In this document: in pieces, positions 10,991 through 20,731 of the stretch
Position numbering within the stretch: the stretch's first letter is position 1
Layout of the letters: each line of letters begins with the position of its first letter
Origin: Chrysopilus asiliformis
Taxonomy: Eukaryota > Arthropoda > Insecta > Diptera > Rhagionidae
Reading direction: 5' to 3'
Length of the DNA: 64,000 nucleotides
NCBI GenBank assembly: GCA_964034945.1
Contig: OZ035962.1
Coordinates: forward strand, 50,027,931 to 50,091,930
Position numbers and translations under genes: made by a program
Notes under the pieces: generated by a model
Told to the model about the DNA's origin: nothing
What the model saw: the letters and a program-made list of their open reading frames with translations, nothing else
The model's database searches: none

Positions 10991-11751
10991 TTTAGATTGA
11001 ACGATTTCGCCCAACGCTGAATATGAATTGCGTGTTATTGTTAGAACTATAATAAAAAAAGCAGGTGTCTGTCTCGTAGAGACGGCCAGAAGATGTAGAT
11101 CCGCCTAGAACGATCGCCAATAGATATTTAAGTAAGAAATTTTAGTGAAAAGGAAATTAAGGAAACAAATTTTTATTTAAAACATAACAAAAGCTATAAT
11201 TGCCAATCTGGCAATTATTGAAAATCCGTATGGTGATTTAAGTGAACGGCGAACAGTTGTATCAAAATTCCAGTTTGAAGTCAAACTTTCTAATCAGATT
11301 TTTTAAAAATTTATTCCAATCGGATTTTGAAGTATGGGAGTTTTATGTAGAATCATATCCTAAATAACTTTTGTTCTTGCACTTTTTTGATAAGATGCAC
11401 CGTTTTTGAGATATTCGGTTTCACCATACGGGTATAATAATTTTATTTATAATTGGTTTATGATAAGAGAAGTATGAAATAAATATCATACATACAGTGT
11501 TCAAAACGCTCCCATTTCTAGTATTTTGTTCAAATTAGTTATAATTTCTAGTACCAATCGAAACGACGAACGAACAGGGTCCAAACGAGTAGGAACAAAA
11601 CGAATAATTTGCAACACTGAACTCGAATTCGTTTCGAAACGTCACCCGTTCAAACGAATTTTTAGTCGATGGCAATTCCCGAACGAATAAATTTTCATAA
11701 GGCCGCAAAATGTATTTTCATTAGGAATATGTTAACTTTTAAGTTATATTT

Positions 11752-12003
11752 AGGTCTAAAATAACAAATCGTAAACAGTACGAGGAGTTCGTGGACTTCA
11801 TGCATCGTAATCCAGAAATAGCGCGAGGGTTTGTGAAAACGTTAGACGCTGCTGATGTTACACAATTCTGGAGATATTGTGCCGAAAAGGTCAATAGTTT
11901 TGGCCCGCCGATTAGGGATGCAGATGGTTGGAAAAAGGTATGTATATATCCTAATAACAAATTTTTATTTATCATCGTTTATTTACAGGTTTGGTCGGAC
12001 TTT
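11752..12003 (+). pseudogene. Harbinger Myb/SANT-like DNA-binding protein, N-terminal part
   Basis: Coding resembles the MADF/Myb-SANT-like accessory protein of insect Harbinger elements: QYEEFVDFMHRNPEIARGF, later QFWRYCAEKVNSFGPP and GWKKVWSDF. A 51-bp intron with clean borders (GTATGT at 11938, TTTACAG ending 11988) joins AAG to GTTTGG and restores the usual KVWSDF motif. Just after it the reading turns into reverse-strand HARBI1 sequence, marking an internal deletion. In intact elements this protein helps bring the nuclease to the nucleus and the transposon ends (family knowledge). No start codon was assigned; ATTTAG before GTCTAAAATAAC may be an acceptor of an earlier exon. Confidence 0.78.
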
Positions 12004-12455
12004 TCATCACTTGTCATATTAAAATTGACATATTTGGGACATAATTTTTGTTCGGTGATATCCAATACTTCCGATAAAATTGCAGAAACTGTTGTCTGAG
12101 CTACACCAACATTGAAATTGCTCTCAATGGTGCGTTGATAAGCGCCATCACCAAGAAACCTCAAACTGGCTGCCAATCTCAATATGGGCAGGATCGACGA
12201 AACTCTGGACCTGGATTTTAGATGTGGCTCCAATTCATTTAATAAAGAAACAAAAGCTTCTTTAGTTAAACGGAAGTATTCTATAAATCGAAAATTTGAA
12301 ACTATTTAATTTAAAATGAAAAACGAATTTTTCTTTCGCGTTAACTTTGATTCGGCAGATCTAATGGATTTGATGTATCCCGCAAAGATTTCCTATACAC
12401 CCTTAAATTTTTAAGTTCTGCCTCGTCTGCCACAAAAAAAACCGATAGCACTAAA
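11979..12455 (-). pseudogene. HARBI1-like nuclease, N-terminal fragment
   Basis: On the minus strand the reading begins in a RVYRKSLRDTSNPLDLPNQ segment (about 12350-12410) and passes a putative 44-bp intron (12302-12345, GTTAAC...AAATAG). It continues SNFRFIEYFRLTKEAF, LRLAASLRFLGDGAYQRTIE and VAQTTVSAILSEVLD, then stops at 11979. This is the helix-turn-helix part before the DDE nuclease domain of HARBI1 transposases. The DDE domain is absent because an internal deletion joined this gene to the Myb/SANT gene. The true start codon was not found. Outside the intron the reading is clean, so decay appears recent. Confidence 0.83.
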
Positions 12456-12574
12456 TATTTTTTCTCGTTCAAATTGAACGTTTGTTTAATTCCGTATTTG
12501 TATTTTACACCCGAAACCAGCCACTTTTGACAACTAACTATTCCAATATTTCACAGCCATCTACTACAATCTTA

Positions 12575-14343
12575 AAGGCCATAGCCGAATAAGGTACTGA
12601 AAAGTGCCCTGGGACCGATTGATCTGAAATTTTTACCAGACGTTAGTATTGATGCAAGTACCGTTTGACGAAATTTTTAACCCCGCAAACTCCTTATAAC
12701 GGCCGGAAGGGGCGGGGAAAGCAAAATCTTAAAAGTTAATTTTCTTGAGAACCGCTTGTCCGATTTTTTTGAAAAAAATATATGTTGTAGTGACGCATCC
12801 GACAATGTTGTGAAAAAAGTATAAATTTTTTTTAACAATTTTAAATAGGAAAAAAAAATTTCTTAAAAATTAAAAAAAAATTTTCTCGGAATTTGGGCCG
12901 AACACAATCACCATATTTTCACAAAATAATCTTTGTTTAGCCAACTAAAAAATATATTTTTTTCAAAAAAATCGGAGTAGCAGAACATAGTTAAATATAT
13001 GATTTTAATATATAAGCACCAGTATCCTACATATATTTAAATATTGATATATAGATAATATTATTTACAATATTATTTTTGAATTTTTCGTCCTTAAAAT
13101 TGAAAGGATTTGTATTTAATAAAGTCAAATAAAGCATTTTAGACGATAAAAACACATCATTTTTTCGTGCTAATTATTTCAAAAAATGCAGTGCATGAAG
13201 TGGTTAACTGTGGGAAATCGTGAAAAAGGAGGCATAATTGAGGGGGATATAAAAAAAGATTAGTTGTGCATGCAATAATAAATTGTTAAAATTCGTTAAT
13301 ACTTGTCTTTATCGCATCTTATTGTCTTTTTAAATAACCCCCACGAGTATAACACTTTCGATGTTTTCCTCTATTTCGTATGTGATATGGAAAAAGTATT
13401 TTAACAAAAAAAAAAAAGAAATATACAGAATATCAACTGTTATTTTTTTCAGATTAATTGCAATACGAAGAAAAGGTAATGGAGTCTAATTAACATTTCT
13501 TTTTTTTTTTTGTTAAAATACTTTTTCCATATCACATACGAAATAGAGGAAAACATCGAAAGTGTTATACTCGTGGGGGTTATTTAAAAAGACAATAAGA
13601 TGCGATAAAGACAAGTATTAACGAATTTTAACAATTTATTATTGCATGCACAACTAATCTTTTTTTATATCCCCCTCAATTATGCCTCCTTTTTCACGAT
13701 TTCCCACAGTTAACCACTTCATGCACTGCATTTTTTGAAATAATTAGCACGAAAAAATGATGTGTTTTTATCGTCTAAAATGCTTTATTTGACTTTATTA
13801 AATACAAATCCTTTCAATTTTAAGGACGGAAAATTCAAAAATAATATTGTAAATAATATTATCTATATATCAATATTTAAATATATGTAGGATACTGGTG
13901 CTTATATATTAAAATCATATATTTAACTATGTTCTGCTACTCCGATTTTTTTGAAAAAAAGATATATTTTAGTTGGCTAAACAAAGATTATTTTGTGAAA
14001 ATATGGTGATTGTGTTCGGCCCAAATTCCGAGAAAATTTTTTTTTAATTTTTAAGAAATTTTTTTTTTCCTATTTAAAATTGTTAAAAAAAAATTATACT
14101 TTTTTCACAACATTGTCGGATGCGTCACTACAACATATATTTTTTTCAAAAAAATCGGACAAGCGGTTCTCAAGAAAATTAACTTTTAAGATTTTGCTTT
14201 CCCCGCCCCTTCCGGCCGTTATAAGGAGTTTGCGGGGTTAAAAATTTCGTCAAACGGTACTTGCATCAATACTAACGTCTGGTAAAAATTTCAGATCAAT
14301 CGGTCCCAGGGCACTTTTCAGTACCTTATTCGGCTATGGCCTT
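12575..14343. mobile_element. 1.77-kb foldback element, near-perfect palindrome
   Basis: Arms 12575-13422 and 13495-14343 (about 850 bp each) are inverted copies with only a few differences, such as a lost A beside a T-run and one change near 13090/13830. A 72-bp AT-rich loop (13423-13494) separates them. The ends read AAGGCCATAGCCGAATAAGG and TA flanks both sides, compatible with a mariner-type duplication. No transposase was seen. A transcript crossing it would fold into a long double-stranded RNA. Confidence 0.92.
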
Positions 14344-15103
14344 TACACGTTTTTCAGTGGCAATACTTTTCTTTCGATTCGATCGCATTCTATGCTCGCA
14401 AAGATGGTTCGAAACGAAACGAGCAGTCGAACGCGATGTCGATTCGAAACGTGTTCCATGCTAGGGCCGAATGACGAAGGTTTTACATAAATTTACTACT
14501 ATTTCATCGATTCTTCGGCCGATTTACTACGATTTCGAAAATCAAAAGTCACAACCCTGAACAGAACTTTAATGCTGGGAGCGAAATATCGTTCTCTTAG
14601 TAGTAAAATCCATACTTATATGTGTGTGTGCATCATACCCAACAGCCATCGCTCGAAGCTTTCACTCATTTTTATGAGAGACCCACAAATCGCTTTGAAC
14701 AAGAAGCGAAAACTTAAATAGAAATCATTTTCATTCCCAACAACGAGAGTCGGAAACCACAGCAAACGCTTTTGCCGTTAAGACCGAAAAGAACGAAATA
14801 ACATGACATTCAGATTCAATACATCAGATTCAATACACACAAAGGAGGAGCATAAAAAGAGTATAAATGTGAAATCTGTACTACAAGCAGCAAACACAGC
14901 ATAGCAGCGGCAGTAAAAATTTTGATTTTGATCTTTAAAAAAATAATTGAACATAGGTTAACATAACAAAATACCCTAAACAATGCTTTAATGTAGGCCT
15001 CATCTTATATCACAGTTTCTGTTCGGATGTCACCACCGATTGCAAATTTGTTATCATGGCAGCAAGGCGATTTTCTAATGTGTACCCCCATAACCAAAAA
15101 ACA

Positions 15104-15472
15104 TGACAAGTGCTGTACAAATACAAATATAAAAAAAGTTTTTATTAAAACAAATACAAATCCATACAAGCCAAATACAAAATGACTAAAAAGGAAAAAA
15201 TATTTTAGGAATGTATTAGAAATTAAAGCATAAAAAATAAAATTTATCTCGCTTTTATTTCTGATACACACGCCCAAAAAAAATTCTCCATTTTAACATT
15301 TTTTTAAGTTTAAAAAAAAATCCTTTAATTATTGTTAGAAGTTGACAGCCACGAAAAAAATTGAATAAATTCAAAAGTGGAAACTTGGTCTACTTTTTGA
15401 ATTTCTTCGGAAATACTTGTCCAAAAAGCGATTCATTTTTTTAAATGTTCAATCATATTTATTAATTTATAT
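15104..15472. other. Spacer between Rep-C and the DNAJC2 3' end
   Basis: AT-rich sequence with no gene. DNAJC2 transcription runs leftward into it, so it should hold the 3' UTR. On the minus strand AATAAA-like sites occur (TTTATT at 15458-15470 on the plus strand), consistent with polyadenylation. Confidence 0.5.
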
Positions 15473-17432
15473 TTATGTTACAGATAATTGTGCATCTTTT
15501 TTTGCATTGACACGATCGACAAGTTCTTTGACACGTTTTAAACATTCCTTTTTTGATCGATTGGGTATACAAGCTGCAATCTTATCCCACCTGTCCTGTG
15601 TTGAAATGGGATACGTCTTAATCGCTTGCTCTAACAATGCTTGTTCATCCTTAGTCCACGGTCTTCCAAAACCACGTGATATCCCGTGTACTATGTTCTT
15701 TAATACTATATCTGTCTTAGGGTCGATGGTATGAAGATTTTCGTTTAAGTTTTTATCGTCTTCAAAAGTATTATTGGTCATCTCTTTTTTACACACTATC
15801 TCTGTTCCATTAGGTTGGTGCTGGGAAGCTCCTTTGGAAAAACCCATACTTCGTAAATCTTTCGCTTTATTTAATACCTCACGGGGCACAAATTTATTTT
15901 CCTGTGCATCATTTGAGTGCTGGTTCATAAATTTCGCAATTACTTCCCATCGCTGTAATGTACCAGCTGGGAATAAATTAACCGCTTTGATAAGAAGTTG
16001 AATGTCAGACGTTCGCCATATCGAATGCTTATCAGATATTTTTTGAGTATCTTCAGACAGTTTCGAAGAACTCAGAGCAGACAAGTTTTTATTTGAAGAC
16101 GTAGCAGTACTCCATCGCTCCTGTTCTATTCGATTATCAATATCTTGTAAAGCTTTTAAGAAACAAATCTTGTTATTATTAACGAGTTCTTTATTAAGAT
16201 TTTGTAATTCGAGTAATTTAAACAGTTTACATATTTTCTCTACTCCCTCCATATGCTGTAATTTCTCTATATCGTTAGTGGAAAAATAATTGTTATCTTT
16301 AGTTATATCACGAAGGGATTTCCGTTCTTTCTTTAACAAACGTCTTTGCTGCTCTTTTTCCATTCGAATTTGCTCAACTCGTTGCTGCTCAGCATGTTGA
16401 GCTTGCAGCTTGGCATTTTCAATTTCACGCATTTCACTTTCCTGCCTCGCCTTCTGCGCTTGAAGGGCACTGACCTTGGCACGTTTTGCTGCGAGCTTTT
16501 TTTCTTTTTCCTCCGACTTAAATTTTAATATTCTAGGATCATTATTATATGCTAGATCAACTAATGACCGTATTCTAGACATTTCTTCTTTTTTTCGCTT
16601 GACACGGATTATTTTATTTTGTTTTTCTATCCATCGTCTCTCTTCGCGGTCTTGACCTTTTTCCTTATCTTCTTCATCAAGATAACTGTATTCTCGCCAC
16701 GACTCGAAATTATACCAAAAACTGTAAAAATACTCAACTTCCTCTCTTGAGGAATTTTCATTTCCAAAAGATGGCAGAGTCTTAGACTCACTCCAGCGAC
16801 CATTGGCCATGAAATATTTTTCAAATGTTTTAAAGAAACCCTTTTCGATTTGATTTGTACTTGGTACAGAGTCATCAAATTCTGGATCAACAGAATCATA
16901 TGAACGTCTTAATTTAGGGGTTCCTATAAAAATTAAACAATAATAATAAGCATTTTAATCCAAAATCACACAACCTAAAATTTCGTATGCTCTTGTTATA
17001 CATGTAAAATAATCGCTATCCTCTTGAATATTTTCTCCTTTAGCTCTCCTTTTATCGGGATGATGGCTAAGTACCATTTTTCTATATGCACGCTTTATAT
17101 CACCTTGGGTTGCGTAAAATCTTGAACAGAATCATTTACAAAAAAAAAAATTTAATAACCTACAGAATGTACCTAATATTTTGCAAACCCAGCACAGCAT
17201 AATGGTCTTGATTTTTCCATTCTTTTGGGTCTAAACTTTTTAAATAATTTACATCAACATCACTGTGGCCTGTTTCGGATTTTTTTCTCATTGAAGACAT
17301 ATAAAAATTTCCATAATTTTCTCCATTAAGGGACATACGGTATCGCAAAAAACAAGAACCAATGGAAACAACTTGTTGTTGTTGCAGCGGTATATTAAAT
17401 GCATGTCCATGATTTAATACTTTATCGCACAT
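15473..17432 (-). CDS. DNAJC2: DNAJC2 / MPP11 / zuotin homologue, ribosome-associated J-protein with two SANT domains
   Basis: Three exons, 17173-17432, 16975-17120 and 15473-16923, are joined across introns of 52 and 51 bp with GT-AG borders (GTACAT...TTCAAG and GTTGTG...TTATAG). The spliced frame gives 618 residues, close to the 621 of the human protein, without internal stops. It shows [16 protein letters not shown], a J domain with the HPD motif (SHHPDKR), [17 protein letters not shown], the zuotin segment [20 protein letters not shown] and [14 protein letters not shown] [11 protein letters not shown] charged KRKKEEM helix follows, then two C-terminal SANT domains ([26 protein letters not shown]). 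In the cell it pairs with an Hsp70-type partner at the ribosome exit to aid nascent chains, and vertebrate MPP11 also acts in chromatin. ATG 17432 is the first in-frame start. The first donor is good; GTTGTG at intron 2 is weak. Confidence 0.96.
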
Positions 17433-18066
17433 GTTGCTAAACTCGAAAATCTAATTAAGTAACAAGAAAAAAATCTAATTTTATACCAGATTACTAACAA
17501 TTTTTCAAATGTGAAACTGTATAAATATGGATTTAATCTGAATAAAAAGAATAACAGCCATTATCTACTTATCGATAAGGATCTTACTCAAACACAAAAG
17601 CAAAGCAGTATTAAAACTTACTATATTTTTTTATTTTATTGTTCGCTTGAAGTTAAAAACGCGTCGCAACACAAGCGCCACAACTAAATTTAAAACTCAT
17701 AGAAAGGAAACTATGTATACTAAAGATGGTATTCACATATGTCAGTCTTTAATTTAAGTGGGGATTCCATCAGTGAGAACCGCAGCAACAGCAAAAACAA
17801 GAATACTGTTAGAATAGCTATTTGCGTTAAGTTTGAATTTGACAGATTTTAACCAAAAGTATTTTAAACCATTTTTAGCAGTATATTTAAAAAAAATATT
17901 CGGCGGCTATAATCGAGTAATTTTTAAAGCAAACCAAAATTCACCACTAACAAACAAATCGCATTAGCTTTTCGAAAAATTGGCTGACGTTTCAACAAAA
18001 AACAAAACCTCAACTTTGACTGTGGCATTAATGTGTATTTATTTTGATTTATTTTGATTAAAAACA
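17433..18066. other. Upstream region of DNAJC2
   Basis: It should contain the 5' UTR and promoter of DNAJC2, but no core element was recognised with confidence. TATCGATAAG at 17570 resembles a DRE-like (TATCGATA) promoter motif, common in dipteran housekeeping genes, about 140 bp upstream of the start codon. Confidence 0.45.
17569..17578. promoter_or_regulatory. Candidate DRE-like motif upstream of DNAJC2
   Basis: TTATCGATAA is palindromic and contains the TATCGATA core bound by DREF in Drosophila. It lies about 140 bp upstream of the DNAJC2 ATG. The functional call is inference from position and motif only. Confidence 0.4.
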
Positions 18067-18069
18067 TTA

Positions 18070-18661
18070 TGGGTATTCACTCTTTTGAGTATCGGTGTAA
18101 ATGTAGCATGGATACAAGTGCATTTTACAAGAAAGCGTGAACACCATGTAAAGCATTTGAAAAAGCTCCAGTGAACTATGACACTGAACTGCAAGTTTGA
18201 CAGCTCTAATTGCAGAAAATTGAACAATGCCGAAAAAAAGTGTGAAAACAGAAATTTTGGATTACCTCATCGAATCCTGTGTTATGAACTCGAGTTATTG
18301 GACGAATCCAAGAAAATCTAAAATACTCGCGATTTCAGCTTCACTCCACTTCTTGTTGGGTTTCTCTCTTTTCCGCTTTCGCTGCTGAATAACATTTTGC
18401 GCCATATTATATATATTTATTGATTTATCGCCACTAAACACTTTTTGCCGGAGAAAAATATGAAGATCACAAAACATAACCTGAAAGTTTCAGCTGTCAT
18501 AATTTACACTTCTGACTATACAAGACCCAAAAACAAGGTTTCGAGTGAAGCAAATAAAAAGCTAAAGTGTAACCGATTTTGTATGAAAAATTTTGCTAGG
18601 TCGAGTAAATATACATCCAATACACTGATACACAACCAAATGCATCAATGAGTGAATACCC
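18070..18661. mobile_element. Harbinger-like TIR element with TTA duplication
   Basis: The ends GGGTATTCACTC and GAGTGAATACCC are inverted repeats flanked by TTA (18067-18069 and 18662-18664). The interior has a minus-strand reading from about 18405 (MAQNVIQQRKRKR, then KKWSEAEIASILDF) that resembles the start of a Myb/SANT protein before it stops. A TTA duplication and a Myb/SANT remnant fit a PIF/Harbinger derivative. Confidence 0.72.
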
Positions 18662-18860
18662 TTATTGAGTATATCCGGCGGTAAACATACTTGCAAAAAT
18701 TCAACCTCGGCGGACTAATAAAGCTACTCTATTCGGATTTGTTTAACACTCTAGGACTTGCAGGAACATTTCCAGCTGGAGCTGCCGCTTGTTGTTTAAT
18801 CTGTTAAGCTGTTGTGGGGCTCGATTCACAATTTGGCCGTGGTTGCTATCCATACGGTTA

Positions 18861-19756
18861 CACCGCGTCTTGATTAACAATTTTTTATCCCAAGAAATAT
18901 CTCACCGCAATGAGATTTTTTTGACAGCTGGGCCGAAAATCTCTTGAAATTTTATTTCTGAAGATGGCGATGAAAAGAAAACACTTACACCGCGTCTTGA
19001 TTAACAATTTTTCATCCCAAGAAATATCTCACCGCAATGGGATTTTTTTGACAGCTGGGCCGAAAATCTCTTGAAATTTTAGTACTCAAAATGGCGATGA
19101 AAAGAAAACACCTAGTCGCCGCTTTCGCAATTAATGCAATACGTGAAATTGAAAAGGCTGAAACAGAAGAACAGACGAAAAGAAACACCTCTTAATGTTA
19201 TATATTCTCTCCCAAAGCTTTTTGTATCGTATTGTTTGTAAAAATTAGTTATTTTCACAACTACTTGTCGGGAGAATTTCGATTCCGCCATCTTGAATCA
19301 GGAAATTCCAAGAAATTTTGCAATTGCAAGATTTCAAGAAATTTATCTCTGGGATTTTTTCTCGCCGTCAACTCGAGGTCTGATTGGTCAATCAAAAATC
19401 TCTGCGATGAAAAATCCCAAATCAAGACGCGGTGTTAGTCGCCGCTCTTGCAATTAATGCAATACGTGAAATTGAAAAGGCTGAGACAGAAGAACAGACG
19501 AAAAGAAAAACCTCTTACTGTTATATATTCTTTTCCAAAGCTTTTTGTATCGTATTGTTGTAAAAACTAGTTATTTTCGCAACTACTTGTCGGGAGAATT
19601 TAGATTCCGCCATCTTGAATCAGGAAATTCCAAGAAATTTTGCAATTGCAAGATTTCAAGAAATTTATCTCTGGGATTTTTTCTCGCCGTCAACTCGAGC
19701 TCTGATTGGTCAATCAAAAATCTCTGCGATGAAAAATCCCAACTGAAGACATGGTG
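18861..19756 (+). mobile_element. Rep-D copy 1 (PIF/Harbinger-type MITE) containing a second Rep-D
   Basis: It begins CACCGCGTCTTGATTAACAA and ends in a diverged GAAGACATGGTG, with TTA on both sides (18858-18860 and 19757-19759). Rep-D copy 2 is inserted at an internal TTA (18985-18987). Internal sequence resumes exactly (AAAACAC then GTCGCCGCTCTTGC). Without the insert the length is about 446 bp, matching the other copies. Confidence 0.93.
18988..19434 (+). mobile_element. Rep-D copy 2, inserted into copy 1
   Basis: 447 bp, ends CACCGCGTCTTGATT and AATCAAGACGCGGTG, perfect inverted repeats flanked by TTA (18985-18987 and 19435-19437). The interior has TGATTGGTCAATCAAAAATC near the right end. 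It is better preserved than the copy around it, so it is the younger insertion. Confidence 0.95.
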
Positions 19757-19939
19757 TTAGATGCACGACTAGAAATCGCATGCCGTATCTCATCTCACGG
19801 AAATCGCTTGCGTAAACGCCACTTGCATGCAAGCAGGGAAAATCTCATCTCAAGTTGTATGTAAAAACCTCATACAATCTCAGCTGCGACTGGAACTGCA
19901 TTTAACACTCTAACTGTCACGACAGTTTAAAGCCTTTTT

Positions 19940-20260
19940 AGAATTATTGTTTGTGCATTTACTATTGCAAATGCGAATGGTTTTCGAGTGTGATTCAAAT
20001 GAAATGAACATTTGTTTTGTTTTTAGCTTTGCAATTAGGTCCAGTGCAACTGTGGCACTGTTGCCCGAAACAAACATGAACCTTCACGGTGATAACACAG
20101 TGCCACAGTTGCACTGGACCTAATTCAGGTTTAACAGAAAAAACTTTCACGACTGATAAAGGCAAAGCTAAAAACAAAACAAATGTTCATTTCATTTGAA
20201 TCACAGTCGAAAACCATTCGCATTTGCAATAGTAAATGCACAAACAATAATAATAATTCT
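19940..20260. repeat. Imperfect 320-bp palindrome
   Basis: GAATTATTGTTTGTGCATTT on the left returns inverted at the right edge. The arms include AACATTTGTTTTGTTTTTAG and GGTCCAGTGCAACTGTGGCA. The right arm carries an extra segment of about 45 bp (20125-20165) absent from the left. Short open frames across it are shadows. Confidence 0.85.
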
Positions 20261-20269
20261 CGAGCCGGA

Positions 20270-20424
20270 GATTTTCTAAAATAATTCGCATAGCCGAATT
20301 GATTCGGATGGTGAATATATAAACTTCTTGTAAGTTCCTATGATCCATCCAATAAACAATTTCTGTAATAGAGAGCAGGAGGAGTTGACACTACTCTGTC
20401 TGACGAGGGCTTCGTCACTCCCCT
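20270..20424. repeat. Possible LTR-like fragment
   Basis: The spacer between the palindrome and its third arm copy carries GAATATATAAAC (TATA-like) and CAATAAACAA (polyadenylation-like) 30-60 bp apart, then TGACGAGGGCTTCGTCACTC, a small hairpin. This arrangement resembles a solo LTR, but no TG...CA ends or duplication could be fixed. Confidence 0.3.
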
Positions 20425-20556
20425 GAGCCCGAAACAAACATGAACCTTCACGGTGATAACACAGTGCCACAGTTGCACTGGACCTAATTCAGGTTTAACA
20501 GAAAAAACTTTCACGACTGATAAAGGCAAAGCTAAAAACAAAACAAATGTTCATTC
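20425..20556 (+). repeat. Third copy of the palindrome arm
   Basis: GCCCGAAACAAACATGAACC to AAACAAATGTTCATT repeats 20069-20192 almost exactly, including the 45-bp segment missing from the left palindrome arm. Confidence 0.85.
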
Positions 20557-20731
20557 CTTTTTAGAATATTTAGTTGTCAGTCAAAAGGGCACTAAGAGAA
20601 AAAAAATTAAAGCAAAATTATACCTAAATGTCTTTTTATTACCATAAAATATGTGCAACTACAAAAAATCGTAAGTGTTGCAGCGAACACTTTAATAAAT
20701 TTCATTGTGGCCGTTGTGTACAATTAGGCGT

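Larger units (their letters stand above)
11547..14466. mobile_element. PIF/Harbinger relic with internal deletion, interrupted by a foldback element
   Basis: The sequence that splits Rep-C copy 3 holds the two genes typical of PIF/Harbinger transposons, a Myb/SANT-like DNA-binding protein (plus strand) and HARBI1 nuclease (minus strand), now converging and fused near 11990-12003. The DDE catalytic part of HARBI1 is gone, so the element cannot move itself. A palindrome occupies 12575-14343. Both ends carry CGAAACG/CGTTTCG-rich sequence. The target duplication is unclear. Confidence 0.8.
11055..15103 (-). mobile_element. Rep-C copy 3, split by a Harbinger relic
   Basis: The minus-strand 3' half is 11055-11546 and the 5' half is 14467-15103. 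The join sequence TTAGTTATAATGACGAAGG is uninterrupted in copy 1 (7245-7275, opposite strand). The 5' end is cut short at 15103, since the usual GATACGTC start is missing. Confidence 0.82.

Noticed and set aside
20276..20541. Overlapping minus-strand frames MFLALPLSVVKVF...
   Set aside because: They follow the repeated palindrome arm and have no independent support.
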